NCBI GenBank assembly: GCA_001466705.2
Contig: LATX02000174.1
Coordinates: 434,001-498,000 of the forward strand
DNA from: Moniliophthora roreri
Lineage: Eukaryota; Basidiomycota; Agaricomycetes; Agaricales; Marasmiaceae
Direction: 5' to 3'
DNA length: 64,000 nt
Below the pieces are notes generated by a model. That model had not been told where the DNA came from. It saw only the letters and a list, made by a program, of their open reading frames with translations, and searched no databases. A program made the position numbers and the translations under genes. This document shows positions 11,497-24,000 of the stretch, one piece after another (the stretch's first letter is position 1; each line of letters begins with the position of its first letter).

Positions 11497-12122
11497 ATTT
11501 CTGATAATATGGCAAACCTAGAGAAGACCCATGTTTTATTCATTTTACATTACTTTTGAATTGGATCATTTTAATATGACAGAAGACAATGGGTAATAAG
11601 GACTAGAGTGAGCCCAGTCTGCTAGTCATTGCCTTAGAGAAGCTATGGTGCATTGGAAAATACGAAGAGCTATATGATATGCTATACAGAGGTGTCTAAG
11701 CTGTACTTTCTGACTTATATATGTATCAGATCCAAAGCAGATCACTCCTGAAACCTGTAGGGAACCCAACTATGGCCCAATGAATGCATTGGCTAGTTAA
11801 CCAAGCTCTCAAAGTGCTATCAATGGGATTTTAATTTCTATTCTACCTTTCTATGACATCTGCAAAGTGCAACATGCAGTCAAACAGTACAGAGGTACTT
11901 AGCAGAGACATCAAAATAGACAGATGACTTAGAACAGGAATGATCACAGAATGATCCTCTTCAGAAGTCAATATATGGATCAATGTCAAAGCAGGCAATC
12001 TCTTAATAAAGAGTTCACCAGTGGCAAAACATGGGAAATAAACTAAAGAGGTACAAAGTCTTCTCAGAAAGAAGGAAATCACTTCCAAAAGACATCAGCT
12101 ACCTACAGACAGATACAATAAG
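11497..12122 (+). repeat. Copy 1 of the 'ATATGGCAAACC' repeat (LTR 5' part)
   Basis: Starts at AATATGGCAAACCTAGAGA and matches 16107-16765 (same strand) and 18862-18200 (opposite strand), with scattered transitions. By its place in the fuller copy at 16107-17846 it is the upstream part of a long LTR-like repeat. It ends at the N at 12123. Confidence 0.65.
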
Positions 12123-12123
12123 N

Positions 12124-12720
12124 TTGGAACACTTTAATATGACACAAGATAACAGGTAATAAGGACTAGAGTGAGCCCAGTCTGCTAGTCATTGCCTTAG
12201 AGAAGCTATGGTGCATTGGAAAATATGAAGAGCTATATAATACACTATACAAAGGTGTCTAAGCTGTACTTTCTGACTTATATATGTATCAGATCCAAAG
12301 CGGATCACTCCTGAAACCTGTAGGGAACCTAACTATGGCCCAATGAACACATTGGCTAGTTAACCAAGCTCTCAAAGTGCTATCAATGGGATTTTAATTT
12401 CTATTCTACCTTTCTATAACATCTGCAAAGTGCAACATGCAGTCAAACAGTACAGAGGTACTTAGTGGAGACATCAAAACAGAAAGACAACTTAGAAACA
12501 GGAATGATCACAGAACAATCCTCTTCTGAAGTCAATCTACAGATCAAAGTCAAAGCAGGTGATCTCTTAATAAAGAGTTCACCAGTGGCAAAATATGTGA
12601 AATAAAATAAAGAGGTACAAAGTCATCTCGGAAAGAAGGAAATCACTTCTGAAAGACATCAGCTACCTACAGACAGATATAACAAGACTTACAAAGAATA
12701 TCTAACACATAAGAAGTTCT
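12124..12720 (+). repeat. Copy 2 of the same repeat, 5' end missing at the N
   Basis: Directly repeats the previous copy with roughly one difference per 10-20 bases, but lacks about the first 70 bases. The missing part coincides with the N at 12123, so the break is probably an assembly gap between two diverged copies. Confidence 0.65.
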
Positions 12721-13119
12721 AAATAAGACTGAGCATGCATTGTGTCACACCCATACAACTCAGCTTGGCTATAACTCATATGAGGACCACCTATGTGCCC
12801 TTTCTATCATATCTTACACATTTCATTAATCTCTGCATTGTACATCTTGCCACACATTTTTCTTGTAGCAACATCTTGGTCATTATCCTCATGGACTGCA
12901 CATGTTCTCCATGTTGTACTCTTTTCTAGTAGATATAAACTGCTGTATTCTACCAGTATACCCCAAGTGGAAAATTAATGTTATTCTATGCTCTTCTTCT
13001 ACTCACTCTCATCCTTACTTGTGCAGAGACCCTTCATCTTGGTAATACACCAATTTTATAAACCTTTCAAATTCTACACATATAAGTGTCATTCAGACAT
13101 ATTTAAACAGTTGAAATAA
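12721..13119. other. AT-rich spacer, no gene recognised
   Basis: CpG-poor sequence with two overlapping short plus ORFs that have no recognisable content. Confidence 0.35.
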
Positions 13120-14620
13120 TAAGAAATATGGAAATAGAAGGACTGATATGAGCCTGAGTAGTCAGTCAAAACCTATATATGCTTGATTACATGAAGCTAT
13201 AAGTTAATTGTACTTACAGTATGCCCCACATGGGTACCAAGTCACTTATAGGCTCTCACTATTGTGCATTGAGCCTCCCAAAACCTGTAGGGACCTCTAT
13301 ACAGTGTGTTCAAGAGAGACACATTGGTAGTTGAACATATATAGAGTATATCAAGAGGATATTTCACTTTTAAACAATCTTCAATTACTCTCAGAGAGCT
13401 TCTTCAAGCTCAGGATGATACCTACAATATACCAAGAGAAAAGATATGACAATATCTAAGTCAGATATATGATGGAGTATTAGCTCAAGTATATGATCAC
13501 TCTGCATTCTGAGATGGTGATGAAGACACATGAGAGATAAGCATGAGTCAGTCCGATAGGACAGACAGAACAAGGAAATACATAATGACTCCTATGGAAG
13601 TTGAGAGTATTTCCGACCATTGAAAAACAGGATAAGGAACTCCTAGGCAGTAGCAATGGATTCCGAACCTAGATACCCATATACTGCATGGAGGGCCTAG
13701 CTTGAGTCATGCTTCTGATACCCGAGATTGTATTTATTGGTGACCCACATACCTATATATGGTATGGGATTACTATTGTGACAAGGGACTGAACCCATAC
13801 ATGTTTATTTTGTGATTTTTCCTGTGACCAGTATGATATATACCTATTATTATAATTTTAATGTAGATATTTGTTTCCAGCAGTATATAAGGACAGCCAT
13901 TTTGTAGGTGGGAGTAAGAGGAATCTGCCCCACCACTACATGATATTTGTATGTGGCTATTGTTTGTGTAGAGAAATCACATTCAATCAGATTTTCCTCC
14001 TCATGTCAGGCCCTAGAGACTCAGAGTAGACCTAGTTGAGATATAAGACTATATACCAAACTTGATAGTAATGGCAAAGCCAGATATTTTGTCTGTGCTT
14101 TAGCAGATAGTCATTTTCAAGTCAAGAGAAGACTTTGTATCAGAAAGTTTTGGTGGCTTTCTGGAGGCAGCTAGTGTTTTGCTAGTGTCAACGCATCTTA
14201 GAGAGGGCTCAGGCTATAAGAGTAGATGTTTTCCTGCTTAAGTGTGTTCTAAATTGAGTAGACACATCTTAGAGAGAGCTCAGGCTACCAGAGTAGAAGT
14301 TTTCTGGCTTAAGTGCATTACAGATCACAACCAAGAGGGTTGTATCCAGTACAAGAGGTACTGTAGTCTTTGATTACTTGGGTTATCACTTCAGGGTAGT
14401 CTTACCATCACCTCAGCGTAATTAGCTGTTGTATTTAGGCTTGATTGAGATAATAGAAACTAGAAAACACACAATAAAAACGAATTATGAAACAAATATA
14501 TCCTTGTAGTCTCTATGTCAATAAATGAATACATGCTTATTTGGTTCACAAACATCAAATAGAGTCTAAGTGTGGTAACTCTGATCATGCTGAACCACAC
14601 TCTGCACATCACCACACACA
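13120..14620 (+). repeat. Diverged LTR-like repeat, plus orientation
   Basis: It has the same order of landmarks as the copy at 16107-17846: an 'ACCTGTAGGGA' segment, a TATA sequence (13884-13890) followed by GGACAGC, an AATAAA signal (14520-14525), and a 3' stretch reading TCTAAGTG..AACTCTGATCATG..CCACACT. TATA box and polyadenylation signal several hundred bases apart fit the promoter and terminator of an LTR. No adjoining gag-pol ORF is seen. Confidence 0.5.
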
Positions 14621-15384
14621 CACATAGACAATAGTAGAGCAGGATCTGATCAACAGATCAGCTCTTTGTGTAGCACAATCAAGTGGTATTATCAAGTGTC
14701 TCTGACTGGGCTAGATTTATATTAGTAGTGTTCAGAGTATGTGATTATGAGACAATTACAGAGTTGCTTGCAAGTCAATCCTGAGATCACTGGTAATGGG
14801 ATAATTGTCATAGAATTGTCTGAATCTTGAATAGTCTGTTTCAACACACACTTATTCACCTCTACTTTCTTTATATAAAAGGCGAGAGACCAGTGGTTTG
14901 ATGGAAAGGTGGGTAATCATCAGTAACAGAAGTGAAGAAGCAACTCTGGAGTTGCTTCAATAATTATGGTCACTGAACACTCTTCACACAATTGTGGTGT
15001 TTTGCAGCAACTCCCTCAGCAACTTCAGAATCATACCCATAATTGGCTACTCTGAACATCACTATTGTACCCACACATATACCTATATTTTCTTAATGCA
15101 TATTCCACTTCATACTGTGTACTACATACATCTCAATAATCATCTTGACAATCACTGTGAGTATCCAGCTCATAACTTACCTCTGTTAGGATGTGAAGAT
15201 GATGACAGCAGGATTTAGACTTAACATTGATGCTGTGTCAACACTCCCTTGAGTGAGGGGATGTAGATGAGGCTACTTGTGCTTGGAAAAGATGAAACAA
15301 GATGTAATATATGTTGATCATGAAGGAAAAACCTACATATAGGCAAGGACTAACAATAGGGCTAGTAAAAGGAATGTTTTGACA
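14621..15384. other. AT-rich island sequence, no gene recognised
   Basis: CpG-poor. It includes a short CA-rich run near 14612-14625. The plus ORF 14994-15218 has no recognisable domain. Confidence 0.35.
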
Positions 15385-16106
15385 CACCAATAATTTGTCT
15401 AAGATAAGACTAGTGGAAAACTACCCAAAAGATAACCTTCAAAAGTCTAACTCAGGTTGTTGTGCAAGTGTGGATCAATATGATCAGAGTTGCCACACTT
15501 AGAATGCCAGCAAACCTCTTAGCTAGATTGATTCTCTTTTATTGAAGTGTTCTACTTTGAAGTGTTCACCTCCAAAGGAGTGTAGATGGGTTTTTATTCA
15601 AACACACAAACACACATAAGAACATGGTGCACAAAGCACAAACACAAGAGCTACAGTCCCATACAAAGACTCAATAGCTGATATAGTCTACAGAGTTCAA
15701 GACTTTCTTAAGACAACTACAGTACACAGCATACTGGAAAAGGTCCTAGACCAATTTCTACAAAGAGCTCAGTGCAGGCACACCTTTTACTAAGACTCTA
15801 AGTGTGTCACAACTTGATACACACACAGGCCACACTCCAAGTGCCCAAGGCTCCTTCTTGGCATAAAGTGTCTCTTAGAAAAGTGCTACAATGCACTCAA
15901 GATGTTACTCTTGTCTCTTATGACACAAGTTTGTTATCAGATGTCTATCTCTCTGGAGTCACTCAGGACCAATCTCCAGGGCCTGAAGTGAGAAAGCAAA
16001 ACTGGAATGGCACATACAATTATACACCAAACAAACTCTTTATGTATTCACAATCAGAGAAGGCAGAGTTACTTGAGTATATATGAATATCTAGCTGTCC
16101 TTATAT
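15385..16106 (-). repeat. LTR-like 3' part, minus orientation
   Basis: Reverse complement of 17121-17846. Read on the minus strand it has the TATA stretch (near 16095-16105), AATAAA (seen as TTTATT near 15592) and the end CTTATCTTAGACAAATTA. A shared ORF (plus 15802-16086 here, minus 17120-17389 in the partner) reflects the inversion rather than a gene. Confidence 0.6.
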
Positions 16107-17846
16107 ATAGCAATATGGCAAACCTAGAAAAGACCCAATTTTATTACTTTTACATTACTTTTGAATCAGAACACTTTAATATAACACAACATAATGGGTA
16201 ATAAGGACTAGAGTGAGCCCAGTTTGCTAGTCATTGCCTTAGAGAAGCTATAGTGCATTGGAAAGTACAAAGAGCTATATGATATGCTATACAGAGGTGT
16301 CTAAGCTGTACTTTCTGGCCTATTTATGTATCAGATCCAAAGTGGATCACTCCTGAAACCTGTAGAGAACCTAACTATGACCCAATGAATGTATTGGCTA
16401 GTTAACCAAGCTCTCAAAAGTGCTATCAACAGGATTTTTTTTTTAATTTTAACTTTCTATGATATCTGCAAAGTGCAATGTGCAGTCAAATAGTACAGAG
16501 GTACTTAGATGAGACATCAAAACAAGACAACTTAGAACAGGAACAATCAATGAATGATTGTCCTCTGAAGTCAATATATAGATTAAAGTCAAAGCAGATA
16601 ATCTCTTAATAAAGAGTTCAGAGGCAGTGAAGACATACAAAATAGCATAACTAGGTATGAAGCAACCTCAGAAGGAAGGAAACCACTTTCAAAGGACTGC
16701 TATTACCTACAGATCTATACAACGTGACAGACCATAAAGCTTTAATGTATAAGAAGTCCTGAATAAGACCAAGCATGTATAGTCAAAGGAGATAGGAACA
16801 GTAACAGTGTGTTCTGACCTCAGAATCTTTGGCATCTAGGTCTCTGCCAAAATGCAGATGCTAGAAGGGGAAATGCTGTAAGGAAATGGGATGGATATGC
16901 CCATCTGCTCATAGATACCCAAATTAGAAAAGAGAAAATACAAATTATAGAGTTCAGACTACCTGGAGAAGTAGATACCCACATGGATATGGTCAGATAC
17001 CCTAGTGACCAGACTCCATGACACCTGAATATTTCCTCTTTGAGCATCTCAGTCACTCATTTATTATTTCCTGAATTATTGGACATTATTTCTAATTTTC
17101 TGTAGATATATTCCATGGACTATATATAAGGACAGCTAGATATTTGTATATACTCAAGTAACTCTGCCTCCTCTGATTGTGAATACATGAAGAGTTTGTT
17201 TGGTGTATAATTGTATGTGCCATTCCAGTTTTGCTTCCTCACTTCAGGCCCTGGAGATTGGTTCTGAGTGACTCTAGAGAGATAGAAATCTGATAACAAA
17301 CTTGCATTATAAGAGACAAAGAATAACATCTTTAGTGCATTTGGCACTTTTTTAAGAGACACTTTACACCAAGAAGGAGCCTTGGGCACTTGAAGTGTGG
17401 CCTGTGTTGGGTATCAGGTTGTGACACACTTAGAGTCTTAGCAAAGGGTGTGCCTGCACTGAGCTCTTTGTAGAAATTGGTCTAGGACCTTTTCCAGTAC
17501 GCTGTGTGCTGTAGTTGTCTTAAAGAAGTCTTGAACTCTGTAGGGTCAGACTATATCAGCTATTGAGTCTTTGTATAGGACTGTAGCTGTTGTGTTTGTG
17601 CTTTGTGCACTGTGTTCTTTGTGTTTTGTGTGTGTGTTGTGAAATAAACCTATTTTAAAACCCATCTATATGCCTTTGGAGGTGAACACTTCAATAAGAG
17701 AGAATCAACCTAGCTAAGAGTTTTGTTGGCATTCTAAGTGCAGCAACTCTGATCATGTCAATCCACACTTGCACAACAACTTGAGATAGACTTTTGGAGG
17801 TTATCTTTTGGGTAGTTTTCCACTAGTCTTATCTTAGACAAATTAA
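16107..17846 (+). repeat. Most complete LTR-like repeat, plus orientation
   Basis: The upstream part (16107-17120) matches copies at 11497, 12124 and, inverted, 17847-18862. It is followed by TATATATAAGG at 17121, AATAAA at 17643-17648 and the end CTTATCTTAGACAAATTA near 17835. The order of putative U3, TATA, polyadenylation signal and end supports an LTR of about 1.7 kb. It sits between the two halves of an inverted copy, as if inserted into it. Confidence 0.55.
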
Positions 17847-18862
17847 TGGTCTACAGAATATATCTATAGAAAAAATATAAATAATGTCTAATAATTCAGG
17901 AAATACTAAATAAGTGACTGAGATGCTAAAAGAGGGAATATTCAGATGTCACAGAGTCTGGCCACTAGAGTATCCAACCATATCTGCACAGGTATCTACT
18001 TCTCCCATTGGTCTGGACTCTATAATTGGTATTTTCTCTTTTTTAAGTCAGGTATCTACAAGTAGATGGGTCTATCCATTCCATTTCCTTACAGCATTTC
18101 CCTTTCTAGCATCTGCATGTCAGCAGAGACCTAGATGCCAAAGTTTCTGAGGTTGGAACATGCTGTTACTGTTCCTATCTTCTTTGACTATGCATTCTCA
18201 GTCTTAGTTAGGACTTCTTATACATTAGATATTCTTTATATGTCTCATTGTATCTGTCTATTAGGTAGTGTTGGTCCTATGAAAGTAGTTTTCCTGCTTC
18301 TGAGGTTACTCTGTACTTTAGTTATGTTATTTCATATGGTTTTGCTGCCTTTGAACTCTTTATTAAGAGATCGTCTGCTTTGACTTTGATCTATATATTG
18401 ACTTCAGAGGACAATTGTTCATTGATCATTCCTGTTCTAAGTCATCTTGTTTTGATGTCTCATCTAAGTACCTCTGTACTGTTTGACTGCATGTTGCACT
18501 TTGCATATATCATAGAAAGTCAAAATAAAAATAAAATCCCATTGATAGCACTTTTGAGAGCTTGGTTAACTAGCCAATGCATTCATTGGGTTATAGTTAG
18601 GTTCTCTACAGGTTTCAGGAGTGATCTGCTTTGGATCTGATACATAGATAAGTCAGAAAGTACAGCTTAGACACCTCTGTATAGCATATCATATGGCTCT
18701 TTATACTTTCCAATGCATTATAGCTTCTCTAAGGCAACAACTAGCAGACTGAGCTCACTCTAGTCCTTATTACCTATCATTTCATGTCATATTAAAGGGT
18801 TCTGATTCAAAAGTAATGTAAAACAAATAAAATTGAGTCTTTTCTAGGTTTGCCATATTACT
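17847..18862 (-). repeat. LTR-like 5' part, minus orientation
   Basis: Reverse complement of 16107-17110. With 15385-16106 it makes up one minus-strand LTR copy split by the plus-strand copy. The paired ORFs (minus 16820-17056 and plus 17914-18150; minus 16449-16640 and plus 18380-18640) are translations of the same repeat, not host genes. Confidence 0.6.
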
Positions 18863-18954
18863 GAAAATCAAGATTTTCAGATGATCTCCTTCAACTGTTT
18901 CTGAGTCACCTTATCAACAGTCTGCCTCTGAATCTCTTCTGGGTAAGAAATGCA

Positions 18955-19660
18955 TTGCAAGCTGAAAACCTGAAGCCACTGGATGAGAAGTCAGAATATA
19001 TTAATGAAAGTCACATAAAGAGACTCACACTCACAATAAGGCCAAGATTAAATGCCTGTTCTATCTGCTCTTTTGTCATAGTATGTAATGGTAATCTCTT
19101 CTCTGCCAAGTCATCTGTAGATATGATTGACCCAGGTTGACCAACACTGGGGAGTGTCAGATGTGATTTGCAAACTAGATGATACATGAACCTCAGAGCC
19201 AAGCTCCTTCCATTCTTCTGTAGTCAGACATGGGAGACCTTTCACTGCTACCAGTCCAATCAAGCACCACTTGTTTGGACCATTCTGTGTTACTACAACC
19301 CAATCACATTCTTTCTTATTAATTTCAATGCTGATATCAGGTGTGTTTGGGTCATTCTCTGCATCAAGGAACAACCCACCACCACCAGGACACTTTGGTG
19401 CATCAGAACTATACCAACAGTTGATGAACATGAAGTTCTGCAGTTGCAGGTTATTGTGCAGTTTTGTCATCTTGGGGAATTTTTCCATGGGATTACCACT
19501 GTACAAAGCAGTCCAACACATCCTTGGAGCAGTCACATCTTGCTCTACCCAAGTCAGTTTCCCAGGTCCTTTAGTAAACCTAAAATCTGAAGGTACAGAT
19601 CATGTGATGTGGTTGAGATTTATAGGCTTTCTTTCGATCTTGACATTTTGCTATTTCAAA
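18955..19660 (-). pseudogene. Decayed coding fragment in the transposon island
   Basis: A minus-strand open frame running down from about 19600 encodes a protein-like stretch with motifs such as GPGKLTWVEQD, CWYSSDAPKCPGGGG and NGPNKWCLIGLVAVKGLPCL. A further piece (DDLAEKRLPLHTMTKEQIEQ) lies downstream in another frame, possibly across an intron. Base use is CpG-depleted as in the surrounding repeats. I do not recognise the family. It may be a captured host gene or an accessory transposon ORF. Confidence 0.35.
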
Positions 19661-20187
19661 CCTTGTCAGCACCTCAGAAACTCACAACATGGTAGATTTA
19701 CCCATGTCCAATTTCACATAATGCTCATTGTCATTGGATAACTCATCAACCTCAATAGACTTTGCTGGCACTTGCCTTGAGCTGTAGAGTAGTTGATGAA
19801 AGAAAGTATACAAGAAAAAGAGCTAGTATCATGCTTACCTTGCATGCTATGGAGATTCAGAGTATCTTCCAGTCTGTCTTAAAGCAGATGGAAGTGTTTC
19901 TGTGTCAGAGTCTGAGATATCCATTTCATCATATGGTGATAGAGCATGTATGTGCACTTCCAGTGGACCCTCACAATAGCCTTGTCAAGCCCTTTATGAT
20001 TGCAAGTTCCATGCTGAAGTTGTGGGCTGAGAACATGGTTGTTTAGAGCCAATCAGAAGACAGATCAGGTTAGAATTGATATCCTAAGTTGAATTCTGAG
20101 GTGAAAATATGGTTCATGCACTTCATCTTCATCAGGTCTATTTAAGTGGGTGCCAAGTGCACCTACTTCTTCTTTTACTATTGAGAC

Positions 20188-20520
20188 TTATGTTTTTTTC
20201 TTGTCATCCTTGATCTTATACTTGTTGGCCAACTTCATGATGTTCACCATCTTCACTGTTTTCACACCTTCCAAACCAATAGACTCACAATCTTCCTTCC
20301 TAGCATACATCTTAACTCTTTTAACATAGAAGGATGCAGGTGGTACTTCAACAAACATGGTAGATGGACAGTGTGTTTGACTTCCTTGCTTGAGTTTGAC
20401 TTTGGTCTCTGTTGAACCTAAAGCTTCACCTGTGTTGACTTTGGAATCTGTGCTTTGTTCAACAAGTTCCTTAAAAAGACTGGGGTTAATGACAATATGG
20501 CACATTATGAAGCCAAACAC
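20188..20520 (-). pseudogene. Unrecognised ORF in the transposon island, lysine-rich end
   Basis: A minus-strand frame of about 110 codons with a non-ATG first codon ends in KYKIKDDKKKT. It contains VEVPPASFYVKRVKMYARKE and looks more protein-like than its surroundings, but no domain is recognised. It may belong with the fragment at 18955-19660. Confidence 0.3.
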
Positions 20521-21089
20521 ATGATTTCATCATCAGACTGCAACAAATCAACAAGTTGAAGGTGCATTCCGAACTTCTGATCATTAAGTAAAGAGTGTTG
20601 ATTACAACAAAGAACACACCTCTTCTTGAGGTCCCTCCTCTTTTTTTATTCCCCATTGTAGATCCTTTTTCTCTCGTTCATTCCATATCTTTTCCCATAA
20701 ACATTCAGGCAGAGGCCTCATATCGTCACAGTACCTCTCATCTGCTTGCGAGACGTTGTATCTCCTGTTTAGTATAACCGTAGAAAGGTTTCTCGTTATC
20801 ATCTTCAGCCAACTTGTTCCTTTGTCGCAAACCTAGATCTCCAGGAGGTTGTTCAGGAGGCCGGTCCATGATGTCACTAGGCTGAGAGTAGTGCGGGGCC
20901 GGATGAGCCGGAACTGACCCGGTGAGGTTAGTTGCCGGTGATATCTATGCTCCTGAATTCTGTCCTTCATTGGCATTGCGGAAATGTGGCAGCTCTATCC
21001 TTACCCCGAATCATCATCCACAGCTCGCTTTCAAGATTCTCTTGAGGCCCTCATCTCTATATTTGATCTCAAGGCGCTCTTTAAAGGGC

Positions 21090-24000
21090 ATGGTGCCTCA
21101 ACGACGACTTGCACGACTCGTACATGAACTCCAACCTTCCCCGACCGCAATAGGAACACTCAAATTGCGGGACATCACCTATGAAGTGACAGAGTCGCTT
21201 ACGCCATCGAGGCTACCCTCAATTACTGGTTGGAAGTCGTCAGGGAACGAGCTGAACACCCGAGGCACATACTTGCTCGATGCTAGGGACCCAGTGAACC
21301 TGGACAACTTGCATTTTCTGTTGCAAAAGTTTCTGCTGGGTCAGGATGTGTTTCTCGTTGGTCAGCCAGGAGCACCGTATGCGAGGCGTTTGGCGTTGAC
21401 TTTCGCTAGGTCAGTTCTAGTTGTCGTCTCTTCTACGATTAGGCTCACGACGCTCCTAGTCTACTCAATTTGGAATACGAATACATTGCATTACATCGAG
21501 ATGTGGGCGAAACAGAGTTGAAGCAAGGCAGAGAGATAAGAGAAGGTGGGAATCTGGTCTACGTGGATAGTCCTGCGGTCAACGCTGCGAAACATGGCAG
21601 ACTGCTTATATTAGAGGGTATAGAGAGAGCAGAACGAGGTATCATGCCAGTGTTGAACAACCTGCTCGAGAATCGCGAGATGTACGTGGCGTCTACAATC
21701 CTCAGTGTATTTCTTACTGGATTGGTTATAGGAATTTGGAAGATGGTACACAAATCATACACCCACATCGACACGCTCTCCTAGACCACTCCCATAACGG
21801 GAAATTCATACCGGCACACAGGAATTTCCGCGTCATCGCCATTGCTGCACCAGTTCCTCCATACCCCGGATATCCTCTAGATCCACCCTTTCGAAGTCGT
21901 TTCCAATCACGCTTCGTTGATCCTATAGGTGCTCTCATCGCTCTCGCAGACTCCATACCTTCTACGCCAGGTCCGGCATCCTTTGCAGACAAACTCCAAA
22001 CCATGATCATCACCACTCAACTCTCCAGCGAAGCACGAAGCGCAATCGAAGTCGTATCCAAATCCTCATTGCCACCTTTCCCCCAAACCGCTCTTCTCAA
22101 ACTCCGAAGTCTCTGTAAATTGTTCCCGCCCCCAGAGACCTTGACACCAAGTCAACTCGGACGCATCATGCTGACCATTCACCCTGCGCTTGCGTATGCG
22201 CCATTCCAGGCTTGGGCGCTCCTCAGCAGGCAGATGGAAGAAAACGGGTTGGGTGAATTAGGCAGTCCCTCAATGACGAGCAACGACGAGCCTGTTGGAC
22301 TCTTTGGCTACACACTCGAGTCGATAAAGAGGGAAACGCAGAACACTGCGTTGCTTACGTTCAAAGCGCCATCTGGCCTGAACCCCGTAACACTCTCAGT
22401 TTCTTGTGGTCCAAACCCATTCCTGTCGTATCCAATAAACCCCAGTGATCTCCATGGTGTACAGCTAACCCCGAGATTCTTGGGTTTGTTGACTTGTTTC
22501 GTACAAGCTCATGCATTGGGATGGGATATTTCGTATATCCCGTCAGCAGTTCCTTCGACGGCGTCGTCGAGTACGTCTACACTTGTGAAGGTGTTTGGCA
22601 AGATTTTGGGGTATGAGATGGAAGTAGTGCATATGTATAAAGAGATGGGTGGACGAGACTTGGTGATGAGGAGGAAGATTCTTGAGGGAGGCGCTACGAC
22701 TTGGGAACCTAGGTGTGTCTCACCGTGTTCACACAACATACGCTGACTGACTACTTCTGCAACAGTTCGATTGTCGAAGCAGCATGGCGAGGAAAACTCG
22801 TTCATTTGGCTTCGTTAGACGTAATCGGTCCAACAATCGGAGCCTTGACGAGGTTCATCCAAGATCGTGAACTTGAGTTATGGGGCAATAAGAGGATTGT
22901 TTCAGAAGCTTCGGCAGAAGAGGTAAGTGCATGGTCATTTGAATTGATGGGCAAATTTTCATATTGATACAGGTCGTATCCGGAGCACTATCCGTGATCC
23001 ACCCTTCATTCCGAATCATCACCACCGCGTCCAAATCTCTTCCTCTCAAGGATTGGCTTTCTGACGAACAATGCAACTCATTCTTCCCTGTTCAAAGTAT
23101 CCCGATGGATCACACCGAAGAATCCAGCATTCTCATCTCTTCAGGATGCCGCCCAGATATCATCGACACATTACTATCATTCGCGGAGAAATACAGACGC
23201 AACACTTCCGATGACAACGTACAGAAGAACAGGAAACTTGGAACAAGATCTCTGCTACGTATCGCGAAGAGATTGAGCAAATTCCCTGACGATGCCAGGG
23301 ACTTGCATGCCTTACTTTCGAGGTGCCTTCTTGCAGAGTTCTTACCGGCTACGGAGAGGATGAGTCTGGAAGCCTTGTTTGAGGATGCAGGGATTAGGAA
23401 GCTTGAGCCTCCGGTACGGTTGACCTTTTCTGATTGCTTGCGTATCTGACGTAGACACAATGACAGTTTTATCCTCCCCCAGTCATGGAAGGAAGTAGTC
23501 TCGTCTTCCCGCCGACTACAAGTGCCACAGATGTTGCTAATTCTGAGCCTACCATCATACCGTTCTTCGACCCGACGAAGGATGCTGATGGTGTTGCATC
23601 ACTGGTACCTTACATGGATCACTTTTACGACAACAGCCAGCAAACGGGGCTTATGAGAGATGTGGCAATAGATATGGAACTTTTGGGTGAACATTTGGTG
23701 CTGCTTGGGAACCAGGTTCGAGCTTTTAGCTGTAGCTGTTGGACTAACCGAGAACTCGTGTTCATTTAGGGCGTTGGGAAGAACAAAATCATGGATCGAC
23801 TATGCCAGGTGAGTAGATATCCCTTAAAAATGACTACACACACTCACTTTTCGTTCTAGCTTCTTCGTCGACCTCGTGAATACGTCCAACTCCACCGTGA
23901 TACCACCGTCAACCAATTGATGTTTACAACCATCCTCGAGAACGGTGTTATTCATTACAGCGATTCTCCACTCTTACGCGCGATCAAGTATGGTAGAGTT

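Larger units (their letters stand above)
6553..20660. mobile_element. AT-rich, CpG-depleted transposon island
   Basis: Base use changes sharply at both ends. I found no CG dinucleotide from about 6553 to 8939, and only a few tens by eye across the whole 14 kb, while flanking sequence carries several per 60-base line. TG and CA are abundant. The island contains direct and inverted repeats, element ends and decayed ORFs, listed separately. Loss of CpG with gain of TpG/CpA is the known footprint of deamination of methylated cytosine in silenced transposons. The island stops about 430 bases before the start chosen for the VWA8 gene. Confidence 0.8.

Noticed and set aside
15802..18640. Mirrored pairs of ORFs (for example 15802-16086 and 17120-17389) as small conserved genes
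   Set aside because: They are translations of the same inverted repeat and carry no domain.
18860..20660. A KDZ or helitron transposase on the minus strand
   Set aside because: None of the catalytic motifs of these families could be found in the open stretches.
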